Source: Alphaproteobacteria bacterium (GTDB lineage Bacteria > Pseudomonadota > Alphaproteobacteria > Caedimonadales > UBA1908). From it: DNA of 64,000 bases. The notes below the pieces were generated by a model. The model was not told where the DNA came from and did no database searches. It was given only the letters and a program-made list of their open reading frames with translations. Shown one piece after another: positions 44,098 through 53,016 of the stretch. Both the position numbers and the translations under genes were made by a program. The stretch covers positions 1 to 64,000 of the forward strand of contig JACESU010000004.1 in NCBI GenBank assembly GCA_013911655.1, written 5' to 3'. Positions within the stretch are counted from its first letter, which is position 1, and each line of letters begins with the position of its first letter.

Positions 44098-46335
44098 CTA
44101 TTTATATTTTCTTCCTTCGTTAATACCTGATTCGAGATAATGAAGAATCATTTTCTCTTCCTTCTGCTTTGGAGAGTCTAGAGGAACGATCAAAGTACTT
44201 AAGTCGAGGTTTAGTTTTAAATAGTTTCGATAATTAAAATCAGCAGGAGGTGCATAGCTTCTGCCCTCAGCGATACCGTGATTTAAGAAGTGATTCAAGA
44301 GAGCTGCATCCTTTTCTTGTTGAGAAAAAGTGGGTTGGAACAGTACTAATAAATCTTGGTTCAAGGCGAGGTACCTTTCTGGCTTAAACACATAAGTCCG
44401 ATTTTCTTTAATACCTTTTGTGAGGAAATGATCCAAGAGCGCTTTGTCGTTTTCTTGTTTTGTTGCAGTTGGTTTAATCAAGATCTGTAAATCAGGATTC
44501 TGGGCTAGATAGACGGCAGGATTAAAACCGCGAGGGTATTCGTACAAACGTCCTTCTTTTGCACCAAAGCGTACGTAATGATCGGACAAAATACCATCAT
44601 TGATAGATTGGGAAACCCCTTGTTTAAGTATCACACTTAATTCTGGATTGAGGGCAAGATACATGGCTGGGTTAAACCCAAAAGGTGTTTTATAGGGGCG
44701 CATTTCTTTTTGCGCGATACTGGTTTTATAGTGTTGCAACAAGAAATTATCGATATCCGCTTGGGAGACTCCCATAGGAATGCTTTTTTGAAGGTCCTGA
44801 TTCAAGTGAAGGTACAAAGCAGGATCAAATTTGTATGCTCTTCCTTCTTTTGTGCCATGAAAAGTATAATGAAAACGAGCAAAGGCGTATTTGTCAGATT
44901 TTGGTAACGTCGCTGTATGTCTAAATAAATCAGGATTAATAGCCAAATAGGTCTCTTCATCAAAATCCTTCGGCACGCCCAAGGATCTGTTTTGATGGCG
45001 GCCTACTTTTGCATAGTGAAGTGTTGCAGTTTCCAAACTTTTCTTTCGGGATTGTCCATTGGTTGCTGTTTTGACATCTGCGTGAAGTCCTAGGTAAACA
45101 GCAGGATCAAAAAGAGGGGAAAGTTCAGTTGTACGTTTCTCCGCCTTTCCAGAAAACGCATAATGTTCCCTTGCAAAGGTTGCGCGCTCTTGGGATGTTT
45201 TACCGATAAGAGCTGCTTCTAAATCTTGATGCAGCGCAATATAAAGCTCGGGATTAAAAGCGGCAGGTACACCATAAGATCTTTTTTCTTGGACGCCGCG
45301 CTCGGCGTAGTGTTTCTTTGCAAACAAGTCTGCATCGGCTTGAGACATACCCTGTGTTATGGCAGCTAAGTCTGAATTGATCTTAAGATAAATCTGAGAT
45401 TCAAAATTCTCCGGGACGTTAAAAAGCCGACCTTCTTGACGTCCAAACTGGCGGTAGTGGTTTGTGAGCGCAGCTTCTTGCTCTGATCTATTTTTTCCGA
45501 GAGTAAGAATACTTAGATCAGGATTGAGTTCCAAATAGCGACTCGTAAGAAAGCCTTTTGGCAGCCTTATTTGCTTGACCAACTGCTCAAAATAATCAAT
45601 TTGGTCGAAAATGGCGCTAAAATAGTAAACGCTAAAAGGAATTTTTTCGCCGCATCGTGTCGTGAGTTCAATCACATTATGTTCGTTGGTGATGAGCGTA
45701 TTGCGAGGACGTAAGTTTGCAGGAATATTAGCAAGGACTTTTCTATAGTCCATGGTGTCATAATCACCAATACTGCTAACATGCTTGCGGATTGCCTTTG
45801 CGGTATTAATGATCACACTCACAGGAATGGTGACATATCGGTCCATTTCTTTCCAAGGGCCGGGAAGGGCTGGATTCTGGATGGCCGCTTTGACAGTGTT
45901 GGTGAGGGTTACGCAGCCAAGATTGTCATTGGAAATGACCGCAAGGGCTTTGCGGAATTTTTTTGAATAAACGATGGGTGCCTTTTCAAGGGTGTCGATA
46001 GACAAGTCAACGGCGCCGCCTGTTTCTTCAAGGGTTTCACGTTTGATGGTCGCAAGGATAGACTGCTTTGTTTTTCCATCTTTTGTGATCGTATCTTTAT
46101 GTTCCGCGCCTCCAGAAGGAAAAGCGTAACAGTCAAAGTTGCGATCATGTCCTACATGTACACACAAATCTTCGCCGTACCCGTCAGGGTGGTCATCAGA
46201 ATATTGTTTGAATAAAATAGATCCACCAGAGCTAACAGGCTTATTAGGGTCGTCCTGATAGTGAAAAACCGGTGTTCCCAAGAGGTTGCTCGCAACCAAC
46301 AAAAAGCCAGAAATGATAAAAGGGAATTTCTTCAT
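44098..46335 (-). CDS. Exported Nudix-domain protein with ten C-terminal repeats
   Basis: 745 residues. The signal peptide is MKKFPFIISGFLLVASNLLG. Residues ~25-265 contain a Nudix-type domain: PSGGAEHKD...IKRETLEETGG keeps the catalytic REXXEEXG core near residues 100-108, but the box has an insertion and its first Glu is not in place. Residues ~270-745 are ten tandem units of about 48 residues with the pattern F.P..YL.LN.DL......HY...G..EGR.Y. Similar repeats occur in large surface or secreted bacterial proteins. The paralogue at 46531-48039 has five units. An exported hydrolase with a repeat tail could act on host or extracellular nucleotides (inference). Confidence 0.82.
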   Translation of the reverse strand: MKKFPFIISGFLLVASNLLGTPVFHYQDDPNKPVSSGGSILFKQYSDDHPDGYGEDLCVHVGHDRNFDCYAFPSGGAEHKDTITKDGKTKQSILATIKRETLEETGGAVDLSIDTLEKAPIVYSKKFRKALAVISNDNLGCVTLTNTVKAAIQNPALPGPWKEMDRYVTIPVSVIINTAKAIRKHVSSIGDYDTMDYRKVLANIPANLRPRNTLITNEHNVIELTTRCGEKIPFSVYYFSAIFDQIDYFEQLVKQIRLPKGFLTSRYLELNPDLSILTLGKNRSEQEAALTNHYRQFGRQEGRLFNVPENFESQIYLKINSDLAAITQGMSQADADLFAKKHYAERGVQEKRSYGVPAAFNPELYIALHQDLEAALIGKTSQERATFAREHYAFSGKAEKRTTELSPLFDPAVYLGLHADVKTATNGQSRKKSLETATLHYAKVGRHQNRSLGVPKDFDEETYLAINPDLFRHTATLPKSDKYAFARFHYTFHGTKEGRAYKFDPALYLHLNQDLQKSIPMGVSQADIDNFLLQHYKTSIAQKEMRPYKTPFGFNPAMYLALNPELSVILKQGVSQSINDGILSDHYVRFGAKEGRLYEYPRGFNPAVYLAQNPDLQILIKPTATKQENDKALLDHFLTKGIKENRTYVFKPERYLALNQDLLVLFQPTFSQQEKDAALLNHFLNHGIAEGRSYAPPADFNYRNYLKLNLDLSTLIVPLDSPKQKEEKMILHYLESGINEGRKYK

Positions 46336-46530
46336 GTTGAGCGTCCTTATAAGCTGGCTGAAAAATCAACCCACTTTGATATTATCATGTAATAGTTGTT
46401 AATTTATTGACAAAATGTCAATAAGTATCTCTTCAAGAAAGTCAATTTTGATAAAAAGGTTAAGGGGCCATTTTCGCCGATGAGATAGGCTGGGAAAACG
46501 GCCCTTTATGCACTTAAAAAAGCTGTTTAC

Positions 46531-48039
46531 TTATTTGTAACGACGGTTCTCTTGCGCGCCATAAAAGACAAAATGTCTACGGGCAAAGGCATTTTTTTCA
46601 CGGTCAGTCATGCCTTCAACATGAGCAGCTAAATCGGCGTTTAAGGCAAAATATTGCGAGATATTGAAATCAGCGGGTACACCATACGATCTGCCTTCCT
46701 TCATGCCATGCCTTGCATAATGCATTTGAGCAAAGGTGCGGGCGTCGTTGGCGGGCAAGGCGTTTTGAGCAACGTGCTGTGCAAGATCCTTGTGAAGGTC
46801 AAGATAAATGCTTGGGTCAAAATGGGAAGGAAGTTTATACAGGCGTCCTTCTGATTTACCATGAAAATGAAAGTGTTTTCTGGCCTCAAGGGCCTGCTTT
46901 TTAGCAGAGAGGGCTGAAAAGGCTTTTTCTACGTCCTGATTTAAAGCAAAGTATATTTTATGATCAAAGCTCTTGGGAACACCATATGATCTTTTCTCTT
47001 TGAGACCATACTTGATAAAATGGTGCTCGGCAAAGGCAAGGGCATCTTTTTGCGGTAAACCTACTGTGGCACTCTTGACGTCTAAGTGGAGGTCTATATA
47101 AATGCTAGGTTCAAAGTTCCGAGGCATAGCAAAAACACGCTGCTCATTCTTACCATGTGTGCGGTAGTGGTTAGCTAAGATACCATCGATATCTGAAGAA
47201 TTTTTTCCTTGAATCAAGATAGTTAAATCGAGGTTAATATTCAAATAGGTCTTGGGCAAGAAACCGTGTGGCAGGCGCGTGGCTTGTGCGTACTTCTTAA
47301 AGTCCACAAGCTTATCGACGATGGAACCAAAGTAAAAAGCGCTGAAAGGGATTTTTTGACCGTTTCTTGTGGTAAGGGTGATTGTTGTCCCTTTTGGGGT
47401 ATCTGCAGGGGAAACTTCAGGGGGTAAGTCATGGGTGGCATGATGATGCCAGAGTGTATTGTAATTGCATGGTTGGTTAGTTTTTTTGTTTATGTAGTTT
47501 GGCGCGACTTTTTCCCAGTGTGTTCGGATAGTTTGTGCCGTTTTAATAATTTCACTTACAGAAATGGCGGTATAGCGGTCCATTTCCTTCCAAGCCGCAC
47601 CAAGCGCTGGATTATTGATGGCGGTTGTTACGGCCTTTGTGAGTTGATTGCATCCCAAAGTATCATCGGCAACCACTGCAAAAGCGCGCTGAAACTTGCG
47701 AGAGTAAAGGGTTGGCTCGCCGCCAGATAGGTCAACAACGCCGCCTGTTTCTTCCAGGGTTTCACGTTTCATGGTGCCGTAAATATTGCCATCTTTTTGT
47801 TCTGCACCGCCCGCGGGCAAAGACCAATACCCAAGGTTTTTTTCGTGTCCCACCAAAAGGCACAAGTCTTCGCCGCGACCATCAGGATGATCCTCAAAAT
47901 AACTTTTAAACAAAAGAGCGCCGCCGCCTGAGACAGGCTTATTCTGATCGCCATCAAGATAAAAGCTCGCATTATTGCTGGCAAAAAGATTTTGTACAGA
48001 AAGAAGTAAAAGGGCAGTAGAGATAAAGCGTTTGTTCAT
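46531..48039 (-). CDS. Exported Nudix-domain protein with five C-terminal repeats
   Basis: 502 residues and clearly a paralogue of the gene at 44098-46335. The signal peptide is MNKRFISTALLLLSVQNLFA. The Nudix region shows PAGGAEQKD and MKRETLEETGG with the normal 13 residues between GG and RE, although Gly stands where the first conserved Glu is expected. From ~265 on come five repeats (YL..N.DL...HY..HGK.E.R, then SYGVP spacers). The 195-base gap between the two genes holds an imperfect stem (GGCCNTTTTC type, 46463-46505) that may end this transcript. The second copy lies downstream on the same strand. Confidence 0.82.
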   Translation of the reverse strand: MNKRFISTALLLLSVQNLFASNNASFYLDGDQNKPVSGGGALLFKSYFEDHPDGRGEDLCLLVGHEKNLGYWSLPAGGAEQKDGNIYGTMKRETLEETGGVVDLSGGEPTLYSRKFQRAFAVVADDTLGCNQLTKAVTTAINNPALGAAWKEMDRYTAISVSEIIKTAQTIRTHWEKVAPNYINKKTNQPCNYNTLWHHHATHDLPPEVSPADTPKGTTITLTTRNGQKIPFSAFYFGSIVDKLVDFKKYAQATRLPHGFLPKTYLNINLDLTILIQGKNSSDIDGILANHYRTHGKNEQRVFAMPRNFEPSIYIDLHLDVKSATVGLPQKDALAFAEHHFIKYGLKEKRSYGVPKSFDHKIYFALNQDVEKAFSALSAKKQALEARKHFHFHGKSEGRLYKLPSHFDPSIYLDLHKDLAQHVAQNALPANDARTFAQMHYARHGMKEGRSYGVPADFNISQYFALNADLAAHVEGMTDREKNAFARRHFVFYGAQENRRYK

Positions 48040-48277
48040 GGCAGTCTCAGATTACTATGCTATTGCATTTTATATAGGCAGTTCTGATTTTTTGTCAAAT
48101 AAAATGGTTTGCTTTTCTTAAAAGGGCCGGTTTGATTTTTTGAATGATATTTTTCAGCCTTCTTTAAGGAGGGGCTCTCTTCAGATTCAGAAAATGAAAG
48201 GGACATTCCGGGGTTTACAAAGACGTGCTACCATCGCATAACATCAAAGGATCATAAAAGGTGGAGTTGGGCACATC

Positions 48278-50152
48278 GTGCAAAAAGCAGCAGTATGGCA
48301 AGCGAAGATAGCAAAAGGGCGAATTTTAGTAGCCACGCTTATGGCACAAGGCGTAGAGGGGATTCGCACCGTCTTATCCTTAATTGAAAAGCGCCACGGT
48401 ATCTTTGTGCATGATCTTTTGATTGCTGTTGTCTCTGTGCCCCTTGCTGTTTGGATGCGTACAGGCACCCTTGACGGCGCGCTTTTTAAACATAGCCTTG
48501 TCTACACGCTGATCAGTGCGTCTATTTTTCTATGGCTGCAGCTCTACCGAAGTGTGTGGCATTACTTCTCTCTCCACGAATTTATGGCTGTCTGTCTTGC
48601 CGCCATTTACAGCTGTGGCATTTACTTTCCCTTGATGGTCCTTATGGGACGTTACAATCCTTGGCCAAGATCGACGATCTTTGTTCTTTGGGGGGTAACA
48701 ACGTTTCTTTTGTGTCTTACCCGTGTGACGGTAAAATTCCTGAGGGGGCGTTGGCTTGATGGGGGCGTCCACGCGTATGCGAGCACCCCTGAAACGCGGC
48801 TTCTCCTTTTAGGGAGTGCAAAGGCCATTCAAGCAGCCCTCCAAGCTTTGGGGCAAGTGCCAGGAAAGCCGTATCAAGTCTTAGGGTGCCTTGAGACACC
48901 CTACAACGCGCTTAAGCATGTGGACGGCGTTCGTGTGCTTGGTACCATGGCGAGCGCGACAAGCGTGGTAGAACAGCTGAATTTAGAAGGGCGTCACCCA
49001 CACCATGTGGTGCTTCTTGATCCGATTACAGAGTCCGCTCAAGCACTCCTACAGCTGACAAAAGCTCTTCATCCCTTGGGTGTGTGTCTGTCGCACATCG
49101 ATCATTTGGAAAAAGGGCATCCGACCGTGACGCCCTTTGTTCTTGAAGAGCTTTTGCGGCGCTCGGTTCCCCATCCGAAAAAAGCGCCGTCGCCCCTGCG
49201 TGGCAAAGAGGTGCTGTTGGTACATGCGGGGCAGCCTTTAATGCGCGCTGTGGCGACTTACCTAAGCGCCGAAGCAGATGTGCGCGGCCTGACCTTGTGT
49301 GATCTTAGTGAAACCTTGCTGTGGGAAACCCAGCACGACCTGCCGGCCCTTGATCGTCCTATTCAGGCGCATCTTTTGCTGTCCCGCGATCAAGAGAGCT
49401 TTGAAGAAGTTATGGCTCAGGCAAAACCCGCCTTTGTTATGGCGGCGCCCTCATTGAGCCACGCAAGCTTTGTGGATAAGCATCTGTCCCAAGCGTTTAC
49501 CCTTTTGGTGAAAGAGGTTGAACACCTTATCCTGGCTGCTAAAACGCAAGAGAGCGCAAAGCTTGTGTATATCCTGCCAGGAGAGCCTGGTCCTGCAACA
49601 ACGCAAATCGAGGCGCTTTATAACCTTGTCGAGGCCTTTTTGCTTACCCAAGATGTGACGGTGATCAGAACAGGTCATGTTTTTGAAGATGAAGAGTCAC
49701 TGCCCTCACGTATTGAAGCGGCCCTTGACACACCCGGCCTTGTGGATATTTCAGAATCTTTAACCCTATATCGCTCTCTTTCTTTAGAAATGTTGGGCGA
49801 ACGACTTGTGGGTGCCCTTTCGGGCCTCATGAAAAATCCCTTGGAACCTGGCGAGGGGCTTTGGCTTGTGCCTGATCTTGTGGTCTCCCCCGAAGAGCTT
49901 GTTGTGCACATGCAGTCCCTGTCGCCCCATGACGTGCCAGCGCCCACACTCAGGCGCGTACCTGTGGGGCACCCTTTCTTAGGGGCTTCGTTTGAGGTCA
50001 TCCACGCGCCACTCTCGAAAACGGCTGTGTCATCTAGGTATAGCCTTGCGCTGCAAGGAAAGCTTGATTTAACAAACGTGCTGCAAAGCCTAAAAGCCCT
50101 GGCCAAAGCCCATGATGACAAAGGGATTAGGGCGCAGCTGCGCGGCGTTTAA
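48278..50152 (+). CDS. CapD/FlaA1-like membrane protein with degenerate catalytic domain
   Basis: 624 residues. About four transmembrane helices (~45-150) are followed by a CoA-binding-like Rossmann region (~165-290, TRLLLLGSAKAIQAAL) and a C-terminal half aligned in layout with nucleoside-diphosphate-sugar dehydratases of the CapD/PglF/WbpM type. In functional members the NAD site reads TGAGGSIG; here the place holds LLVHAGQPLMRAV, and the usual catalytic YxxxK is not visible. So it is probably not an active dehydratase. A GTG start at 48278 is used, with a GGAG 12 bases away; ATG 48340 is possible. Divergent from the Nudix pair. Confidence 0.65.
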   Translation: MQKAAVWQAKIAKGRILVATLMAQGVEGIRTVLSLIEKRHGIFVHDLLIAVVSVPLAVWMRTGTLDGALFKHSLVYTLISASIFLWLQLYRSVWHYFSLHEFMAVCLAAIYSCGIYFPLMVLMGRYNPWPRSTIFVLWGVTTFLLCLTRVTVKFLRGRWLDGGVHAYASTPETRLLLLGSAKAIQAALQALGQVPGKPYQVLGCLETPYNALKHVDGVRVLGTMASATSVVEQLNLEGRHPHHVVLLDPITESAQALLQLTKALHPLGVCLSHIDHLEKGHPTVTPFVLEELLRRSVPHPKKAPSPLRGKEVLLVHAGQPLMRAVATYLSAEADVRGLTLCDLSETLLWETQHDLPALDRPIQAHLLLSRDQESFEEVMAQAKPAFVMAAPSLSHASFVDKHLSQAFTLLVKEVEHLILAAKTQESAKLVYILPGEPGPATTQIEALYNLVEAFLLTQDVTVIRTGHVFEDEESLPSRIEAALDTPGLVDISESLTLYRSLSLEMLGERLVGALSGLMKNPLEPGEGLWLVPDLVVSPEELVVHMQSLSPHDVPAPTLRRVPVGHPFLGASFEVIHAPLSKTAVSSRYSLALQGKLDLTNVLQSLKALAKAHDDKGIRAQLRGV

Positions 50153-50425
50153 CGGTTAAGGTTATTTTTATTAATGACAACGGCCCCTGCATAAGAGGCC
50201 TATTTCATTTGAGCTAACTATGGCGTCGCTTTTCATTAGCCTCGCTACGCAGGTAGTGCTTTCCTACAAATCCTTTTCAATCTTCTGTATTCATATCTTA
50301 AAACGCGGTCTTTGAGTGAAAAGGTCGTGACAAGTAGGGTGAAGGTAAGCTATTGGATAGTTTAAGAGGACGTGTGATCCTTATAAAAAAATACCTGTAC
50401 TGTGACTCAACAAGGGAGAGAGCAA

Positions 50426-50677
50426 ATGACAGACATTACCCTTGGCGTTTACCGCCACTACAAAGGAAATCTTTATCAGGTTTTGGGGATTTCAAGGCAT
50501 TCCGAGACTTTAGAACCCCATGTGGTGTATCAAGCCCTTTATGGGGATTACGGCCTTTGGGTAAGACCCCGCGGTCTTTTTACCAGTGTGGTGGAAACAG
50601 AAGAAGGTGCCGTGCCCCGTTTTGCTTATGTCGGGCCGTCCGTTGCCGCTATGCCTGTCTTGGACGTGGCAAGCTAA
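50426..50677 (+). CDS. DUF1653-domain protein
   Basis: 83 residues from ATG 50426, with GGGAGAG upstream. The whole protein is one DUF1653 domain: YRHYKGNLYQVLG, HSETLEPHVVYQALYGD, LWVRPRGLF and PRFAYV. These small proteins are widespread and of unknown function. The gap 50153-50425 before it shows no gene. Confidence 0.85.
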   Translation: MTDITLGVYRHYKGNLYQVLGISRHSETLEPHVVYQALYGDYGLWVRPRGLFTSVVETEEGAVPRFAYVGPSVAAMPVLDVAS

Positions 50678-50758
50678 GTCACGTGACTTTGGGGCAGGGG
50701 ACATCTTGCCCCGTATCCGTGCGTAGTCTATAGTCCTGCCGTTGTTAATCAAAGGAGG

Positions 50759-51687
50759 ATGAACATTTTTCCCACAAAAGAAAGTCGGTTGAACATAGGA
50801 ATCAAGCTACGGCGTTTTTTTGCGTCATCTTTTGTTGCATTGCGCCCTTGAAAAGTACTCACCCCGTTGAAGAGAAGCAAAACGCCGCCGTGCGCTTGAG
50901 AGATCTTATCCAAAGCGCACAGCTGGGTGACAAAGACGTGCTGGATGCCGTTCTTGAAGGGCTTAAGGCACGCCCAGAAAACAAGGCCCTGAGAGAAGCC
51001 CTCATCGTGCAGCTCGCCAACCAGGCAGGCATCACCATGTACGGGCGGCAAATCAATGATACCCTGTCATCTCTTCCTGGGCGCCGGAAATACGATCTGC
51101 ATCCTTACGGTAAAATAGGATCCGGGGCAAACGTGCTTGCGGTTTATACAGGTGAAACGGGAAAAATCTTTGTGCTATTGGCCAGGAAATTTGCCGTGCA
51201 CAAAGATCCCTCAAAAGGCCTTGCAGCGCAGTACATCCTGCCAGGCGGCTATATGGCGCCGCATGTGCTTGAAGGGGGAGAGCTTCAAGAAGCCTTAAGC
51301 TTAGAAGACAAAGACGCTGCGGAAGAGGCAAATCTTGTGTGGGACAAAAATCAGGGTCTGCCGCGACTTCTAAGTCTGGGCAGCCAGTACGGCGTAACGA
51401 ACGTTAAAAACCTGCACACCATCGTTGGAAACTATCTTTTTGATTTTGGAATACTCAAGAATGCACCAAACACGCAGGCAGGAAGTGACATTGCAGAAGT
51501 TATCTGGGTACCCCTTGAACACCTACGCAAGGTAAACGGCATCGCCCCACAGCAAGCTGATAGCAAAGAAAGTCGCTACCGCGTCATGCTTCAAGATGGC
51601 ACTCACGTACCACTTCGGGACTATCACGGCGAAGTGATTAAAACATATGCCAAAGAAAAAGGTCTGAGTCTTTTATCAGCGTCGTAA
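50759..51687 (+). CDS. Nudix-like protein, probably exported, N-terminus across a T7 frameshift
   Basis: The main frame (50848-51687, 279 codons) has a Nudix-like region: YILPGGYMAPHVLEGG and AAEEANLVWD, where the two Glu of REXXEEXG stay but Arg and Gly are replaced. Its first possible start (TTG 50848) has no ribosome site. A strong AAAGGAGG lies at 50751-50758, directly against ATG 50759 (closer than usual), in another frame (MNIFPTKESRLNIGIKLRRFF). The frames meet at seven T, 50815-50821; one extra T, or a -1 slip on T-TTT-TTT, would give LRRFFCVIFCCIAPLKSTH, a good signal or lipoprotein anchor. Either a frameshift error or slippage is needed for export. Confidence 0.65.
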
Positions 51688-51697
51688 GAGCGAGGCT

Positions 51698-51740
51698 TGA
51701 GGGCGATCGCGCTATGGTTGCGAATCGCCCTCATTTAAAA
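51698..51740 (+). terminator. Hairpin terminator
   Basis: TGAGGGCGAT (51698-51707) pairs with ATCGCCCTCA (51724-51733), followed by TTT. It closes the Nudix-like gene. Confidence 0.55.
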
Positions 51741-51859
51741 AAATCCTCTCACGTCTTAAAGATGATACGGCAAGATGTCGAAGGCGTCTGAAAAATAAAA
51801 AGTAGGCTTCTTTTTTCAAGTGGCGTAAAATCACAAAGGTTTTACGAGGTGATCTTTTC

Positions 51860-52687
51860 ATGAAAGCTGTTTTATTATTCATGGCAATTTTGTTTGCGCT
51901 GCCACTATTTGCAAGCGTGGATGATCAAGAGGCTGCTTATCAAAAATCTAAGACATTTCCTTCTGATCTATCAAAAAGGCTGCTTGAAGAAGAAATCGTC
52001 TGTTTTCAAGATCGCGTCAATTACGGCCTAACCTGCAAAGAGATTTATGCTCTTTTTGAGACACATAAACAGATGCAAGCAGCAAGCTATCTCATACCAT
52101 TGGCGCCCCATGGAACGTTGGCGAGCCGACTGTGTGCTTTTCTCACATCCTTTTTGACTCCTGTGAAGCCCCGGACTATGACGGTGGCCCAGCTCCAGCA
52201 TTTTATGGCAACGCCTTACGAGGATCCTGTTTATCCAAGTTCTTGGGTATTTAGGGTTGGCGGCGCTTGGTTTCAACTGATTAATGATCATGGTGTGACG
52301 TTGAATCATCAATTTAAGTCATCACCCCAGTCGCTGCCTGAGACCTACCTTGATAAACTAAACCCAGGGGCTTTGATTACTTTTGAACAAACGCATGATT
52401 TTGAGGGATATCGTACAATACATAATAACGGAACACCTTATTTCGAGAAATTCCTGCCCTGTTTAAACCACTTTCAATCTCACGAGCGTCCATGGGCAGA
52501 GGAAACATGTGTGTTTCGCGCACCTTTGATGATTCATACTTTTTCGCCACAGCAAGACCTTGATTTACGGCTGTTGCATGACGCCAATATTAAAGAACAC
52601 TTTACCTATTTAAGCCATACCTTTGCGGCGGTTACCCTTCATGACTTTTGGGTGCGGCCCCTTGAAGGATATAAGCCTCAAGGCTAG
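51860..52687 (+). CDS. Exported protein of unknown function
   Basis: 275 residues with signal peptide MKAVLLFMAILFALPLFA. The mature protein is soluble, rich in aromatic residues and His, with four to five Cys (EEIVCF, LTCKEI, SRLCAF, LPCLNH, ETCVF). Its second half looks like a compact beta-rich domain (PSSWVFRVGGAWFQLI). No family recognised. The AGGT-containing stretch before the ATG serves as a weak ribosome site. The B12-controlled operon starts just after it. Confidence 0.72.
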   Translation: MKAVLLFMAILFALPLFASVDDQEAAYQKSKTFPSDLSKRLLEEEIVCFQDRVNYGLTCKEIYALFETHKQMQAASYLIPLAPHGTLASRLCAFLTSFLTPVKPRTMTVAQLQHFMATPYEDPVYPSSWVFRVGGAWFQLINDHGVTLNHQFKSSPQSLPETYLDKLNPGALITFEQTHDFEGYRTIHNNGTPYFEKFLPCLNHFQSHERPWAEETCVFRAPLMIHTFSPQQDLDLRLLHDANIKEHFTYLSHTFAAVTLHDFWVRPLEGYKPQG

Positions 52688-52719
52688 AAGCTGAAGCGGT
52701 TGTGCCAAATAGTTTTCCC

Positions 52720-52747
52720 TTGACCTTGTCCCTGAAACGTCTATGGT
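52720..52747 (+). promoter_or_regulatory. Promoter of the riboswitch-btuB-tonB transcript
   Basis: TTGACC (52720-52725) and TATGGT (52742-52747), 16 bases apart, stand directly ahead of the riboswitch, so transcription would begin near 52754. Confidence 0.55.
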
Positions 52748-52756
52748 GGGCGTGCT

Positions 52757-52936
52757 GAGGTGGCCCGCGTGAGGGCCTGAAAAGGGAACACGACGCAGCG
52801 CTTTGCTGTTAATCGTGACTATACCCGTAACTGTAGACGCCGAGTTTTTTTTAAGTGCCATGCACGCCCACTGGATTTTTCTGGGAAGGGTAAAAAAGAC
52901 GCCGACGCGTGAGTCAGGAGACCTGCCCGGCGGCCA
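52757..52936 (+). ncRNA. Cobalamin (B12) riboswitch
   Basis: The conserved blocks of the B12 aptamer appear in order: GGCCTGAAAAGGGAACACG (52774-52792), CGTGACTATACCCGTAACTGTA (52814-52835), GCCCACTGG (52866-52874), CTGGGAAGGGTAAAAAAGAC (52881-52900) and the B12 box GCGTGAGTCAGGAGACCTGCC (52907-52927). It lies 80 bases upstream of a TonB-dependent receptor gene, so B12 binding should switch that gene off, most simply by hiding the AAAGGA ribosome site near 53003. Confidence 0.92.
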
Positions 52937-53016
52937 CACTTTTTGCTGCGGGTGACAGGAAAAAAGCCGTTTTTGGTTAGTGGTATGTGATGTGCTGCTA
53001 ACAAAGGATCCCGACG

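Noticed and set aside
50690-50715. GGGGCA/TGCCCC stem after the DUF1653 gene as terminator
   Set aside because: No T-tract follows on either strand.
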